Assembly (NCBI GenBank): GCA_031292555.1
Contig: JARLGV010000030.1
Coordinates: 99,755 to 163,754, forward strand
DNA: 64,000 nt
Reading direction: 5' to 3'
Source: Fimbriimonas sp.
GTDB taxonomy: Bacteria > Armatimonadota > Fimbriimonadia > Fimbriimonadales > Fimbriimonadaceae
Shown piece by piece: positions 44,146-53,829 of this stretch. A program made the translations under genes and the position numbers. Each line of letters opens with the position of its first letter. Positions within the stretch are counted from its first letter, which is position 1. The notes under the pieces were generated by a model. It did not search any database. It was not told where the DNA came from and was given only the letters and a program-made list of their open reading frames with translations.

Positions 44146-45558
44146 TCATTGGCCTAACAGCGGCTTCACTGGGCGACCGCTTACGAGATCCCCGTGGTGG
44201 ACGAACCCCTCTTCTCGACCTTCCAATTCGTGGATAAGCAGGGACCTCCAAATGGCCGAACCCCCGAGGTCGTGCAATTCGTCAGGGTCGTTTCCAAGGT
44301 CGAAAAGCTGTTCGCGGCCCGAGCCAGACCACCAAACGTACTTCTCGCGGCCGTCGGTTAGGTAGTGGATACTTTGCCCGAATCCGGTGTGTTCCCCGTG
44401 CAGATACTCGCGCCACCCTGCCCTATCACCCGTAAGCAGCGTCAGCGCGCTCTTTCCGTCGATCCCGCCAGGAATACCTAATCCGGCGGCATCGAGCAGT
44501 GTCGGCAGGATGTCTCGCATCTCGACGACCGAGTCGGACACGACCGTCTTCGCTGGAATCCCCGCCCCAGAGAGAATCAGAGGTACCCGAGTTGAACCTT
44601 CATAGGGCAGAGTCTTCCGAAAGGCCCCATGATCCCCCATCATCTCACCATGATCGGAGACGAAACACACGACGGTATCGCGGCGCAAACCATATTCCGC
44701 CAGCGTCTCAATTAGCCGATTGATCAGCAGATCGATATGCGTGATGTGGCCGAAGTAACCGGCGCGTGCCCGCTTCAATGCGGCAGGGCTGAGTTGAGCC
44801 ACGCTCGGGTCGGCCCGCCAGCCGTCCTCGAACTGACCCAAGACCTCTTGTTCCCAGTCGCCCATCGTCGGATCGGGCATCGCCTGGTTCATGTAGTGGT
44901 CGAAAGCCCATTGGGGCGGATCGTACGGCGGATGGGGCCGGTGAAAGCCCAAATAGAGAAAGAACGGCTTCCGAGTGTCTCGCCTTCGCAAAAAGTCTTG
45001 GGCTTCCGACACGATCCAGGTCGATGGATGAAGCTCCTCGGCACGATCCCAAGGCCGGGCCACCTGTGAGTTGCAATTCAAGCCGTTGTCGAAGTAGTCA
45101 GCCCGAGGGTTACCGGTCCGTTCACGAAGCCACAGGATATAGTCGTCGACTAACCCGACGTCACGCGGTTTTCGGCGGGCAAAGTGAAGGTATCCGTCGT
45201 GCAGAATTACGTTCTGAAAACCGATCTGCGAACGCTCCGGATAGACGTGCAACTTCCCGATCGCCTGCGTCTGATAGCCCGCCCTCGTGAATTCCGACCC
45301 CAGAGTCGTTTCGTAGTTCCATTCGACGCCGTCTTGATAGCCGACCCGCTTCGTCGATGTCTGGCTCAATCCGGTATAGAGCGACGCTCTGGAAGCAATG
45401 CACGAAGGGGTCGCGGCATACGCTCGCGTGAACCGGGTTCCTTCCCCGGCCAATTGGTCCAGGTGAGGAGTCATTGCGTAGGGATGCCCCTCGCAGCCCA
45501 AGGCGTCCCCACGCCATTGATCGACGCATATCAACAGGACGTTCGGTCGGCCAGCCAT
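44146..45558 (-). CDS. Type I sulfatase
   Basis: A 470-residue alkaline-phosphatase-fold sulfatase. Metal-binding Asp13 lies in [11 protein letters not shown]. The formylglycine site is Cys53 in [13 protein letters not shown], a C-x-A-x-R variant of the usual C-x-P-x-R, still with Cys as the residue to be converted by a formylglycine-generating enzyme (not in this window). [12 protein letters not shown] supplies later metal ligands, and the [17 protein letters not shown] strand is typical of choline- and aryl-sulfatase relatives. No signal peptide is evident. A 16-bp tandem repeat lies 70-125 bp upstream. Substrate unknown; desulfation of a polysaccharide or small ester is plausible. Confidence 0.9.
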   Translation of the reverse strand: MAGRPNVLLICVDQWRGDALGCEGHPYAMTPHLDQLAGEGTRFTRAYAATPSCIASRASLYTGLSQTSTKRVGYQDGVEWNYETTLGSEFTRAGYQTQAIGKLHVYPERSQIGFQNVILHDGYLHFARRKPRDVGLVDDYILWLRERTGNPRADYFDNGLNCNSQVARPWDRAEELHPSTWIVSEAQDFLRRRDTRKPFFLYLGFHRPHPPYDPPQWAFDHYMNQAMPDPTMGDWEQEVLGQFEDGWRADPSVAQLSPAALKRARAGYFGHITHIDLLINRLIETLAEYGLRRDTVVCFVSDHGEMMGDHGAFRKTLPYEGSTRVPLILSGAGIPAKTVVSDSVVEMRDILPTLLDAAGLGIPGGIDGKSALTLLTGDRAGWREYLHGEHTGFGQSIHYLTDGREKYVWWSGSGREQLFDLGNDPDELHDLGGSAIWRSLLIHELEGREEGFVHHGDLVSGRPVKPLLGQ

Positions 45559-45890
45559 ATCGCGGCAGGTTTACCCGAAGTCGCCTGGTAACGGACGGAG
45601 AGAACCAATTCGTGCGTCGATTGCGGCGCGACACTTCCAACAATCGACACTTCCAACAATCGACACTTCCAACAATCGACACTCGCGGCTACGCCTGTGG
45701 CAAAGCCGCTTTCACCCCTAGGAACCCGTTGCGCCTCATCGTTTCCTTGGCACAGACCGCGGGACGTGCAGCATCGCTACCAGTACCAGGCAGCAAAAAA
45801 ACGAACCAAAGAAGCTGCCCAACGCGGCGGATGCTGCCGCCCCTTTAGAGCGGTGATTACGGTAAAAGCTGGGTAACGACCGCTAGGCGA
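45559..45890. other. Intergenic region with tandem repeat
   Basis: This gap separates the sulfatase and signal peptidase genes, both on the minus strand. Apart from the 16-bp repeat array I see no gene; the rest has several homopolymer-like C and A runs near 45790-45840. Confidence 0.5.
45629..45683. repeat. 16-bp tandem repeat, about 3.4 copies
   Basis: CGACACTTCCAACAAT is repeated exactly at 45629, 45645 and 45661, with the first seven bases again at 45677. The unit is not a multiple of three and lies upstream of the sulfatase start, so it is non-coding. It could be a set of binding sites or a slippage product. Confidence 0.9.
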
Positions 45891-46442
45891 TCACCCGGCA
45901 AAAGCCACACGGTGTAGTTGCCTCTGGCCGTTTCGATACATCTGTGTCCATGGTTCGACCATGCGCGATCGTTGGTCCAAAAGCTCTCCCCATATATCGT
46001 CCATCGGTACAACGCCAAAGGTGCGCGAATCGACGGACTCGACTCGGTTGTCGCCGAGAACGTAGACGTGTCCTGCCGGCACCGTGAGAACACGACGTAC
46101 AAACGTCTTTGGGCCCTGGCGTCTTTCGCGGGCAACTTTCAGATCGACCGCGTCGTACCACTCGGTTCCGATCCATATCTGGGTGATCTGATCGCCGGGC
46201 AGATAGGCGACCCTCTTGATGAGGTCGCCACCTTTGTGACGAAGGATTACGACCTCGCCCTTATACAGCGCTCCGCTCTCCCGTCGCACGACGACAGCCG
46301 AGTGATCGCCATAGGTTGGAGACATGGAATCGCCCTTTACGACCACGAGCCGATAGGGCTGTGCCACCGAACCAAAGAGAATGGCGAGCACGATTCCAAT
46401 CTGGACCGCAGCGCGCACCTTGTAGACCTTAAACCAATACAT
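45891..46442 (-). CDS. lepB: Signal peptidase I (S26 family)
   Basis: A 183-residue membrane serine protease that removes signal peptides. One N-terminal transmembrane helix (about residues 11-29) is followed by the catalytic Ser39 in VKGDSMSPTY and Lys76 in LIKRVAYLPGD, with the box GHVYVLGDNRVESVDSR near the end. This is a compact Gram-positive-like length. The start at 46442 has AAGGATGAGG upstream; a longer frame to 46493 adds 17 unlikely residues. Many secreted enzymes in this window would be its substrates. Confidence 0.92.
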   Translation of the reverse strand: MYWFKVYKVRAAVQIGIVLAILFGSVAQPYRLVVVKGDSMSPTYGDHSAVVVRRESGALYKGEVVILRHKGGDLIKRVAYLPGDQITQIWIGTEWYDAVDLKVARERRQGPKTFVRRVLTVPAGHVYVLGDNRVESVDSRTFGVVPMDDIWGELLDQRSRMVEPWTQMYRNGQRQLHRVAFAG

Positions 46443-46808
46443 TGCCTCATCCTTAAGCAGGGGCGAACCGACAGTCCACTCAAATACAAGCACGCGACTA
46501 GAAGCGTAAAAGGTCGGCTACATTGCCGCTGGCTCTGACAAGACGCCTGAGCCGAGTAAGCGGTCGTCAATCCCGATTTGCGCACCAACGCATGCGATGT
46601 GATTCGTTTATCGGTTTTGAGATCTAGTCAAGTCGTGCACCTGGTAGACGCTATAAGTATCGGATTGCGTTCATTGGCTGGTCCCATTGATGGTTCGCTT
46701 AACGAGTTCTAAGCACCACGGCCCGTCTCCCCCGAAGCTCTTTGGCATGTTTCCGATACTCCGCAACTCCACAACTCAAGTTCTCCCGCGTTGCCATCGG
46801 CTCCGATG
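46443..46808. other. Intergenic stretch without recognised feature
   Basis: This divergent region between signal peptidase and the SDR gene shows no gene-like frame, hairpin terminator or repeat that I can support. Confidence 0.5.
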
Positions 46809-46814
46809 TATCCT
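46809..46814 (+). promoter_or_regulatory. -10 element, leaderless-type promoter
   Basis: TATCCT ends 8 nt before the ATG at 46823. Confidence 0.35.
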
Positions 46815-46822
46815 AGCGATCG

Positions 46823-47569
46823 ATGATCATCGACTTGGGCGGAAAGGCGGCGCTTGTTACCGGGGCGGGAAGCGGAATCGGCGCTGGTTGTGCCCGAAGC
46901 TTGGCGGAAGCGGGGGCCCTCGTGTGGGTTAACGATCTCGATCCGAACAAGGCAGAAGCTGTCGCGGCCGAAATCGGTGGCAAAGCTCTGCCCGGCGACG
47001 TTGCCGAACCAAGCGATTGGCTTCAGCCCGTGATCGAAGGCGGCGCCCTCCACGCGCTAGTTCACAATGCCGGTTACGATTTGATTACTCGCGTCGGCGC
47101 GACCGACCGAGCAGCTATCGACCGGTTGCTGCGCGTACAGATCAGCGGGCCCTTTGAGATCACGCAACGGCTGCTTGGATCGCTCCGACAGGCAAATGGC
47201 GCGGCGGTAGTGCATATCGCCAGCGTGCAGGCACATGCCTCCAACCCGGACGCAAGCGGGTATGCAGCCGCCAAGGGCGGGCTCGTCTCGATGGTCCGCA
47301 GCATGGCTCAAGACCTTGGCCCCGACCGCATTCGGGTGCTAACCGTCTCGCCCGGATTCATCGATACCTACCTTTTCGATGCTTACCTTGAAAGCACCGA
47401 AGATCCCGATGCGACGAAGGCGTTCGCCTACGGTTTGCACCCGTTGGGCCGAATCGGAACGCCCAAAGACGTCGGCGACCTTGTAACGTTCTTGGTCAGT
47501 CCATACGCCGAGTTCATCAATGCCGCGAACCTGGTAATCGACGGAGGTCTGACCGCCCGGTTGTACTGA
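46823..47569 (+). CDS. Short-chain dehydrogenase/reductase
   Basis: A 248-residue classical SDR. The NAD(P)-binding motif LVTGAGSGIGAGCA, the NAG-type strand (VHNAGYDLI), the catalytic Ser in HIASVQAH and the Tyr-x3-Lys motif YAAAKGG are present. The C-terminal INAANLVIDGGLTARLY is typical. Asp in WVNDLDP after the second strand suggests NAD preference. First gene of a plus-strand group with the agarase-like hydrolase (24 bp apart), mutarotase-like and dehydratase genes, so it probably oxidises a sugar released by them. Confidence 0.9.
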   Translation: MIIDLGGKAALVTGAGSGIGAGCARSLAEAGALVWVNDLDPNKAEAVAAEIGGKALPGDVAEPSDWLQPVIEGGALHALVHNAGYDLITRVGATDRAAIDRLLRVQISGPFEITQRLLGSLRQANGAAVVHIASVQAHASNPDASGYAAAKGGLVSMVRSMAQDLGPDRIRVLTVSPGFIDTYLFDAYLESTEDPDATKAFAYGLHPLGRIGTPKDVGDLVTFLVSPYAEFINAANLVIDGGLTARLY

Positions 47570-47579
47570 TTTGTTAGTG

Positions 47580-47585
47580 TATGCT
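47580..47585 (+). promoter_or_regulatory. -10 element, leaderless-type promoter
   Basis: TATGCT ends 7 nt before the ATG at 47593; it overlaps the alternative ATG at 47581. Confidence 0.4.
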
Positions 47586-47592
47586 CGCTGAC

Positions 47593-49668
47593 ATGAGCGG
47601 GACGATTCGGCTGTCTCTGGCGACAGTCTTCCTGGCCATGGGCATCGCTCAGGCCAACGTCAACCATCGGTTTTACGTCTTGGATCAATCGTCGTTTGGC
47701 GAGAAGAAGGGGTTTTATCTCGACTTCGAGAACAGCGCACCAGACGGCCAAACTTGTCCGGTCACGTCCATCACACCGTACCTTGGAGTGGCAGACGGCA
47801 AGACCTGGCGCTTCATCACGACGCCGGTATCTTTCCAGATCGGGCAACCGATCCACGTGGTAGCGACGATCGATTCCAAGGGCGCAAGCCTGAACGTGAA
47901 CGGCCATTCAATCGAGAGCGAGGGCGCCTTCTTGCCTGCCTCACCGGCAACCACCGCCGGCAGTGTTCCGTCGTGGGCAAACGGGCCGTCCGCGTATCGC
48001 TTCTCCCTGAAGAGCATCTCGATTACCGTCAGCGGAGTGGCGCAAATCGTTCCCTTGCCCTCAAATGCATTGGACCCTGTGCTTCAACTCTTCGAGGACC
48101 CCTTGCCGGTCGTTACGACGATCCCGATCGACGCATCCCAGGTCGTTCGGATCGAAGCCGATGTTCTCCTTGACGCGCCTCTGGACTGGCATAAAAGCAA
48201 GCCTCTGATCGATCGGTTCGGCCAGGTGACAGTCGCCAAATTCGCAGGCAAAATCCAAAATCCAACTGCCCTCAAGAAGGCCTTTGCTGCCGACGATCAC
48301 CAACTCGCCTCGTGGAAACCCAGAAAGGACGTCGACGGCTATGGCGGCCAACTCGGTGTCTGGTGGTCTGAGAAGCCCTTGGGCTATTACCACTTGGTCA
48401 AGCGAAACGGCTTCTGGTGGTTGATGACGCCAAAAGGTCATCCAGTTTTCTACACCGGCATCTGCACTTCGCCCGCTCTCCAATGGGACAGCACGCCAGT
48501 CGACGGACGCAAGGATCTCTTCGCCGAGTTGCCGCCCAAGAGCGGGCTGAAGCCCTCGATGTGGACACACGACGTTTGGGGCAGCGACAAGCAGGACTAC
48601 GTAACCTTACACGGCCTGAACCTGATCCGCCGATTCGGCGCCGCGCATTACGACAGCAAGGCGCGCGAGGAGTGCAAGAAACGGCTTGCCGCCTGGGGAT
48701 TCTCGGGCCAAGGCAAGTGGAGTCAGGCTCTTCCCTACACTCCGCTCCTGCCTGTTATCGGATGCCCGGATGTCCCGAAGCTCGACCGCCACATCGATCC
48801 GTTCGACGCGAAGATTCGGCGTCGGTTCAAGGATTCGCTGACCAAACAGATCGGAGGCGATGTCAAGAACCCGTTCATCCTCGGATACTCCTATGGAAAC
48901 GAGTATGACGAAATCATCACCCCGGGCGAAATCAAGAACATTGTCGCTTCGACCTCGGGCTCGCCCGCCAAGGCAGCGCTGATCGACTACGCGATCACGA
49001 AGCTCTACAGCGGCAGCGAGAGCGCACTGCGCAAAGCATGGAGCGCCCCCGAAGCGGGCGAACTGGATACGGCGGTGCTCAAGCCCAACGACCCCGACAT
49101 CGAGCAGCTCCGGCGGTTCTACGCAAAGACCTACTATGCGATGCTCTATGCCGCATTCAAGTCGGTCGACCCAAACCACCTCTACTTCGGGTTCTGGATC
49201 GTTCCCGATTGGTGGGTCAACGACGAGGATTGGAATCTGATCGCGCCGAACGTCGATGTGATCGGGTTCGACCGGTATTCCGATTGGCCCGGCATCGAGA
49301 AACTCCTTGCCCGCTATGACAAGCCGGTTCTGCTTGGCGAATTCTCGTTCCCAAGCTGGTACGGCGGTGAGAGAGGTTTCGGGCGCTACGGAATCTACAC
49401 CAGCAGCGATCGAGAATCGGGGCGGCGATACGCGTCGTTGCTTTCCGACGCGGTTCATTGCCCGCAGTGCGTCGGGACATTGTGGTTCCAGTACCGCGAT
49501 GAACCGATCACGGGACGCGGACCCGGCTCGGGAGGAGCGCTTGTCCAAGGCGAGCACTATGCGTTCGGATTGATCGACGCGAGCGACCTGCCGAAGTACG
49601 ACCTTGTCCGGCAAGTTCGGGCAGCGAACTTAACCGCCAATTCCTCTCGCATCAAGTTGACTAAATAG
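47593..49668 (+). CDS. Secreted agarase-like glycoside hydrolase (GH-A clan)
   Basis: A 691-residue enzyme with signal peptide MSGTIRLSLATVFLAMGIAQA. Residues about 20-230 form two beta-sandwich parts (FYLDFENSAPDG; SFQIGQPIHVVATID). The barrel begins with YYHLVKRNGFWWLMTPKGHPVFYTGI, the pattern seen at the start of GH50-type beta-agarases and relatives. Likely acid/base Glu in LGYSYGNEYDE and nucleophile Glu in KPVLLGEFSFPSW; IGFDRYSDWPG lies between. The exact family is uncertain. ATG 47593 is preferred over 47581 because of the signal peptide and the TATGCT spacing. Confidence 0.8.
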   Translation: MSGTIRLSLATVFLAMGIAQANVNHRFYVLDQSSFGEKKGFYLDFENSAPDGQTCPVTSITPYLGVADGKTWRFITTPVSFQIGQPIHVVATIDSKGASLNVNGHSIESEGAFLPASPATTAGSVPSWANGPSAYRFSLKSISITVSGVAQIVPLPSNALDPVLQLFEDPLPVVTTIPIDASQVVRIEADVLLDAPLDWHKSKPLIDRFGQVTVAKFAGKIQNPTALKKAFAADDHQLASWKPRKDVDGYGGQLGVWWSEKPLGYYHLVKRNGFWWLMTPKGHPVFYTGICTSPALQWDSTPVDGRKDLFAELPPKSGLKPSMWTHDVWGSDKQDYVTLHGLNLIRRFGAAHYDSKAREECKKRLAAWGFSGQGKWSQALPYTPLLPVIGCPDVPKLDRHIDPFDAKIRRRFKDSLTKQIGGDVKNPFILGYSYGNEYDEIITPGEIKNIVASTSGSPAKAALIDYAITKLYSGSESALRKAWSAPEAGELDTAVLKPNDPDIEQLRRFYAKTYYAMLYAAFKSVDPNHLYFGFWIVPDWWVNDEDWNLIAPNVDVIGFDRYSDWPGIEKLLARYDKPVLLGEFSFPSWYGGERGFGRYGIYTSSDRESGRRYASLLSDAVHCPQCVGTLWFQYRDEPITGRGPGSGGALVQGEHYAFGLIDASDLPKYDLVRQVRAANLTANSSRIKLTK

Positions 49669-49693
49669 GCGTTCACCGCCCGGAGCAACAGGA

Positions 49694-49699
49694 CACAAT
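49694..49699 (+). promoter_or_regulatory. -10 element, leaderless-type promoter
   Basis: CACAAT ends 6 nt before the GTG at 49706. Confidence 0.35.
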
Positions 49700-49705
49700 T
49701 CAGTC

Positions 49706-50548
49706 GTGGTTGAACTTACCAGTCCTTTGCTTCGGGTCGAGATCGCTCCAGAAGTCGGAGGAAGGATCGTTCACTTCGTCGATCGTGCCACCGATTACGA
49801 TTTCCTTTGGCACAATCCAGCCGTGCCTCTGCGACGCGAGGCGCCAGGCGCCGAATACGATCCGAACTTCTTTGGCGGAATCGACGAACTGTTACCGAAT
49901 GACATTCCGGAGAGGATCGCCGGCATCGACTGTCCCGACCATGGCGAACACTGGACCACCGCATTCGATATCGTGAAGCAAACAGAGAGTTCGCTCAGTA
50001 TCGAGGCAACCCTTAGCCAAATCCGGTTCAAAATCGACAGGCGAATCGAGGTCGCCGGACGGGAGTGTCGCGTTCATACAAGGCTAACCAACTTGAATAG
50101 CGGCGCCATCCCGTTCCTGTGGAAACTTCACGCCGCCATGTCGATCAAACCAGGCGACCGGATCGAATGCCCGGCGACAAGCTACACCGCGGCCGATCCT
50201 GACTGGAGCAGGCGAAAGGGCACCGGACTATGGCACGGGGAGACTGTTCCTGAATTCGACGGATCGACTGAATTCCTGTACCTTCATTCCCTCGCCGACG
50301 GCTGGATCGAATGGCAGCGATCGACAAGACGGTTCCGCGTCCGGTTTGACCCCAATACCTTTCCCTTCGCCTGGTACTTCGCCAGCTATGGTGGCTTTGA
50401 CGGGCATCACGTCGCTATCCTCGAACCATGCACTTCGATGCCCATCTCAGTAAATGAGGCAATGGGCTTGGGCCAATGTCCTATCCTTGCTCCAGGTGGC
50501 TCGTTGGAAACCGATTACAGCTACGAGGGAACGATCGATGAAAATTGA
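49706..50548 (+). CDS. Galactose mutarotase-like protein
   Basis: A 280-residue beta-sandwich protein of the aldose 1-epimerase superfamily. The start LTSPLLRVEIAPEVGGRIVHFVDRATDYDFLW is the usual first hairpin with E-x-G-G-R-I, and FLWKLHAAMSIKPGDRIECP, YLHSLADGWIEWQ and SYGGFDGHHVAILEPCTSMPISVNEA correspond to the later conserved strands, including a likely substrate-contacting His-Ala and Glu-Pro pair. It may equilibrate sugar anomers or act on a related sugar. The start codon is GTG. It overlaps the next gene by 11 bp and is thus coupled to it. Confidence 0.75.
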   Translation: MVELTSPLLRVEIAPEVGGRIVHFVDRATDYDFLWHNPAVPLRREAPGAEYDPNFFGGIDELLPNDIPERIAGIDCPDHGEHWTTAFDIVKQTESSLSIEATLSQIRFKIDRRIEVAGRECRVHTRLTNLNSGAIPFLWKLHAAMSIKPGDRIECPATSYTAADPDWSRRKGTGLWHGETVPEFDGSTEFLYLHSLADGWIEWQRSTRRFRVRFDPNTFPFAWYFASYGGFDGHHVAILEPCTSMPISVNEAMGLGQCPILAPGGSLETDYSYEGTIDEN

Positions 50549-51692
50549 AGCAGTGGATGCGTTCTATCTGCGCATGCCGGACGTGAAGTGCATTGGCGAC
50601 GGTAGCCAGGACGCCCTCCTCATCAGGGTGTCGGCTGGCGGCTTCACCGGATGGGGTGAGTGCGAAGCGTCACCGCTTCCCACGATCGCCGCGTTGATTG
50701 CTCCTATCTCCCACAGCGCTTGCCAACCGGTTCTGAATTCGGTCTTGGGTGCCACGATCGACGGTCCCGCGTCGATTCGAGCGGTTCACCGTGCTGTGCA
50801 TACCAACTGCTTCGACCTCCTTCAAGCCGACCACGCTTTGAGCGGAATCGATATCGCCCTTTGGGACCTTCTAGGAAAGGTAGAGGGCGCACCGGTGTGG
50901 TCGTTCTTCTCATCGGTCAACATGCCGAAAACCGCCTACGCGAGTCAGTTGTTCGGAGCGACCCCTGAGGATACATTTGCGGCTGCTAAGGAGGTCGCAA
51001 AGCTGGGTTATCTTGCGGCCAAGTTTGGCTGGGGCCCGATTGGAACCGGCTCCGTCGAAGACGATCGCCACCAGGTGGCCGCCGCCCGCGAGGGTCTCGG
51101 GCTCGATCGTACGCTGCTCGTAGACACCGGCTGCATCTTTGATCACGACCTGGAAATGGCAGCTCAGCGGATAGGGATTCTAGAGGAGTTTCAAGTCGGA
51201 TGGTGGGAGGAACCCTTCGCAACGGGCGCCCTGGCGGAGTATTCGACCCTTTCCGAGCGGACGCCCGTCTCCCTCGCCGCGGGCGAAGGGGCGCATAACG
51301 CCGACCAGGCTAAGCACCTGATCGACTATGGCGGCGTCACGACGATCCAAATCGACACGGGGCGAGTGGGTGGTATCACGGCAGCACGCCAGGTAGCCGA
51401 ATACGCTAGGTCAAAGAACGTCCATTACGTGAATCACACGTTTACATCGAACCTTGCCCTGAGTGCCTCACTGCAGCCATACCCCGAGCAGATCGGCCTG
51501 GCCGAAGTTCCTACCCAGACGTCTGAACTCGCGAGAGCGATCGGTGGGGACACTTGGTCGATCGACGCCGAGGGAGCCGTCGCCGCCCCGGCCGAACCGG
51601 GGTTGGGCATCATCCCGTCCCTCGAAGCACTACAATCCTATCGGCAGGCCATCGAGATACGTTGGAATGGAAAGCCGATCTGGACTTCGTAG
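50538..51692 (+). CDS. Enolase-superfamily acid-sugar dehydratase-like protein
   Basis: A 384-residue mandelate racemase/muconate lactonizing-type enzyme. The N-terminal cap domain (KIEAVDAFYLRMP) is followed by the barrel with Lys in AAKFGWGP, metal ligands Asp (LVDTGCIFD), Glu (WWEEPF) and Glu (AAGEGAHN), then Asp in IQIDTGRVGG and His in YVNHTFTS, the usual His-Asp dyad. Such enzymes dehydrate aldonates or racemise acids. ATG 50538 overlaps the upstream gene; the longer frame to 50454 is internal to it. With the SDR and mutarotase it suggests a non-phosphorylative pathway: sugar to aldonate to 2-keto-3-deoxy acid. Confidence 0.88.
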   Translation: MKIEAVDAFYLRMPDVKCIGDGSQDALLIRVSAGGFTGWGECEASPLPTIAALIAPISHSACQPVLNSVLGATIDGPASIRAVHRAVHTNCFDLLQADHALSGIDIALWDLLGKVEGAPVWSFFSSVNMPKTAYASQLFGATPEDTFAAAKEVAKLGYLAAKFGWGPIGTGSVEDDRHQVAAAREGLGLDRTLLVDTGCIFDHDLEMAAQRIGILEEFQVGWWEEPFATGALAEYSTLSERTPVSLAAGEGAHNADQAKHLIDYGGVTTIQIDTGRVGGITAARQVAEYARSKNVHYVNHTFTSNLALSASLQPYPEQIGLAEVPTQTSELARAIGGDTWSIDAEGAVAAPAEPGLGIIPSLEALQSYRQAIEIRWNGKPIWTS

Positions 51693-51702
51693 AGTAGGTT
51701 GC

Positions 51703-53829
51703 CTAATAGACCAATTCGACTCGCTGTGGCTTGGCCGTCATCGGGAATCGGATCCATAGCAGTTTGTCTGCGGAGCGGTATTCGGCATCACGCAATTGCC
51801 TACCTTCAACCCTCATCATTTTTGGAGGCGACGGCATACGCAAAATGGCCACCGCCTTCACGCCGGCTTGGCCCTCAAATGTCCCCGACCATGAGTGGCC
51901 CTCGATCTTCTCATCTCGGAGGTCGGGGCCGGCAATGAATCGCGCCTTATCCTTGGGGTACGCACGCAAGTCGACCAGGAAATGGCAGAGGTTCGCGCGT
52001 TGGTCGATCAGGAAGTGGCCAGGGTCATTCTGAGCAGCCGAAGTCAAGACTCGAAGATCAGGATCGAACAAGTCGATCGCCTCCAAGAACTCGGGCTTCC
52101 CACCTCCACCGCAGATCATATATGGCCCCCGTTTCACCGTCAGGCCTGTTTCCGGCCGCCAGGCCCTGCCCAACACCTCCTTGGCGATCGCAATTAGCTG
52201 CTCGGGGCCTTGGGGATCGTACGCAATCGCGGTGGGATCCTTGTGGACGAACACAACACGCCCACGCCCGACCGTGGCACGGTCCACTGAGTCCTCAATC
52301 CCGAGGGTCTGGAACAATTTCTGGCGGGGGATGACCGAGTTCTTGCCTTCATCGTTCCACCACTCCCGCACATGGTTGAACGGATCGCCGTCGTCGTCAA
52401 CGAAGACGAGGGTCCCGCCCTTCCGGACCCAATCCGCGATCGGTCCGTGGACGTCGGCGCTTTGAGGCTTCTGGCCCCGGTAAGTCATGTAGATCAGCTT
52501 GTACCGATCGAGATAGTGCGGCAGCACCACACTCTCAAGTTGAACCGGTTCGATGGGGACCCCAGCCATAACGAAAGGTAGAGCCAATCCAAAGATATGG
52601 CTTAGGTCTTGGTCGCTGCCGTTCGGATCGCCTCGTTCGAACATCAGCGAGTCGCTCACCATGACGCCGACCCCTTTGGTACCGGATCGCGATTTGACCG
52701 AGTAATTCCCAAGCGACTTCAGCGCGTGGGTGACGTTGGCTAACTCGGTGGCATATTTCTCGGGCACCGGAACGCGCTTGGAGTGATCCTCCGACGAAGG
52801 GTACGAACCGGTGTATATGCGTTCTGGCCACGGCATGATCTCGTAGTCGGCCACGTCAGGATGAAGGAGAGAGGCGGTCAGAGTGGCTTCCCAGTTTCGT
52901 TTGTAGTCGCCCCAATCGTGGTCCGGGTTGTCTTCGACGGGGTCGGCCAGGAACCAAACTCGGCGGCCGGTTGACCTGACGAGGTTCATCATCGCCCCAT
53001 ACTCGAGGAACGCGGTCTCGAAGGTCCTTTCCTCCTTTTTCCCGCGATAGACATTGGGCGTACGGGATGTTCCGGTCCAGACCTGTGCGATATAGCCGTC
53101 GCAGCCGTCCAACCGAGCCAAGCTCGACTCCGGGCTGACAATTCCCCACGAGGCATAGTTGATCAGGCTGTGAGTTGGGACATAGCACCTAACCGACTTG
53201 TTGTTTTTGCGATTATATGCCTGAACGTAGTCGAAGACTTGCTGCAGGGCGCGCCGGTATAGGAAGTACTTCAACTTCGACGAACGCCAGCGGGCATCGA
53301 CCGACTCGTGCTGTGGCTGCCAGGGCTCGTTGTAGTGCGCTTGCCACTCCCGCTTGAAGCCTCCGCTATAACCGGCGGCTGACCAAAACTCAGGCTCCTC
53401 CAGATGAATCGCCTCGACCCCCGCGTCGAGCGCTCTCTGGACGCCGATGCTCAGGTACTTGCCGTAACCGATACCGGGCGACATGTAGTAGACGTCTCCG
53501 CCGTGACCGATTTTGTCCCCTTGGCGGTTGGTCTGAGCTTCGTCCTCGTGATTGATCCCGTCGAAACGGCCATAGAGATAGTCCTGGTACTCGCCCCAAG
53601 CAACGCCGGTCATCAGATGCACTCGATAACCGCGATTACGCCACGAATCGACCCGGCTGGGCATGTCCTTGCCGATACCGTACACGATTGCCACATCCGC
53701 GCGCAGATCCAGCCGATCGCTATACGGTTGGCTTGTCTGAAAGCAGGTGCGCTCCAAGTCGGGTTTCGGTGGGAGATTCATCGTCTTCGATGAGAGGTTG
53801 GCGAGAAGCATCAAGCCGGCCGAGATCAC
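51703..53829 (-). CDS. Putative glycosidase with TIM-barrel and amidotransferase-like domain
   Basis: A 708-residue protein. Residues about 40-380 resemble a glycosidase barrel (VHLMTGVAWGEYQDYLYG, AIHLEEPEFWSAAGYSGGFKREW with candidate catalytic Glu, CDGYIAQVWTGTSR, RVWFLADPVEDNPDHDW). Residues about 430-560 look like the flavodoxin-like trimerisation domain of GH42 enzymes (LIYMTYRGQKPQSADVHGPIADWVRKGGTLVFVDDDG), and a beta ending follows (RVELVY). The GTG start at 53829 is preceded by TAAGAT and AGGGAG. A clear signal peptide is lacking; the hydrophobic start ISAGLMLLANL is short. It is convergent with the dehydratase gene. Substrate unknown. Confidence 0.65.
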   Translation of the reverse strand: MISAGLMLLANLSSKTMNLPPKPDLERTCFQTSQPYSDRLDLRADVAIVYGIGKDMPSRVDSWRNRGYRVHLMTGVAWGEYQDYLYGRFDGINHEDEAQTNRQGDKIGHGGDVYYMSPGIGYGKYLSIGVQRALDAGVEAIHLEEPEFWSAAGYSGGFKREWQAHYNEPWQPQHESVDARWRSSKLKYFLYRRALQQVFDYVQAYNRKNNKSVRCYVPTHSLINYASWGIVSPESSLARLDGCDGYIAQVWTGTSRTPNVYRGKKEERTFETAFLEYGAMMNLVRSTGRRVWFLADPVEDNPDHDWGDYKRNWEATLTASLLHPDVADYEIMPWPERIYTGSYPSSEDHSKRVPVPEKYATELANVTHALKSLGNYSVKSRSGTKGVGVMVSDSLMFERGDPNGSDQDLSHIFGLALPFVMAGVPIEPVQLESVVLPHYLDRYKLIYMTYRGQKPQSADVHGPIADWVRKGGTLVFVDDDGDPFNHVREWWNDEGKNSVIPRQKLFQTLGIEDSVDRATVGRGRVVFVHKDPTAIAYDPQGPEQLIAIAKEVLGRAWRPETGLTVKRGPYMICGGGGKPEFLEAIDLFDPDLRVLTSAAQNDPGHFLIDQRANLCHFLVDLRAYPKDKARFIAGPDLRDEKIEGHSWSGTFEGQAGVKAVAILRMPSPPKMMRVEGRQLRDAEYRSADKLLWIRFPMTAKPQRVELVY

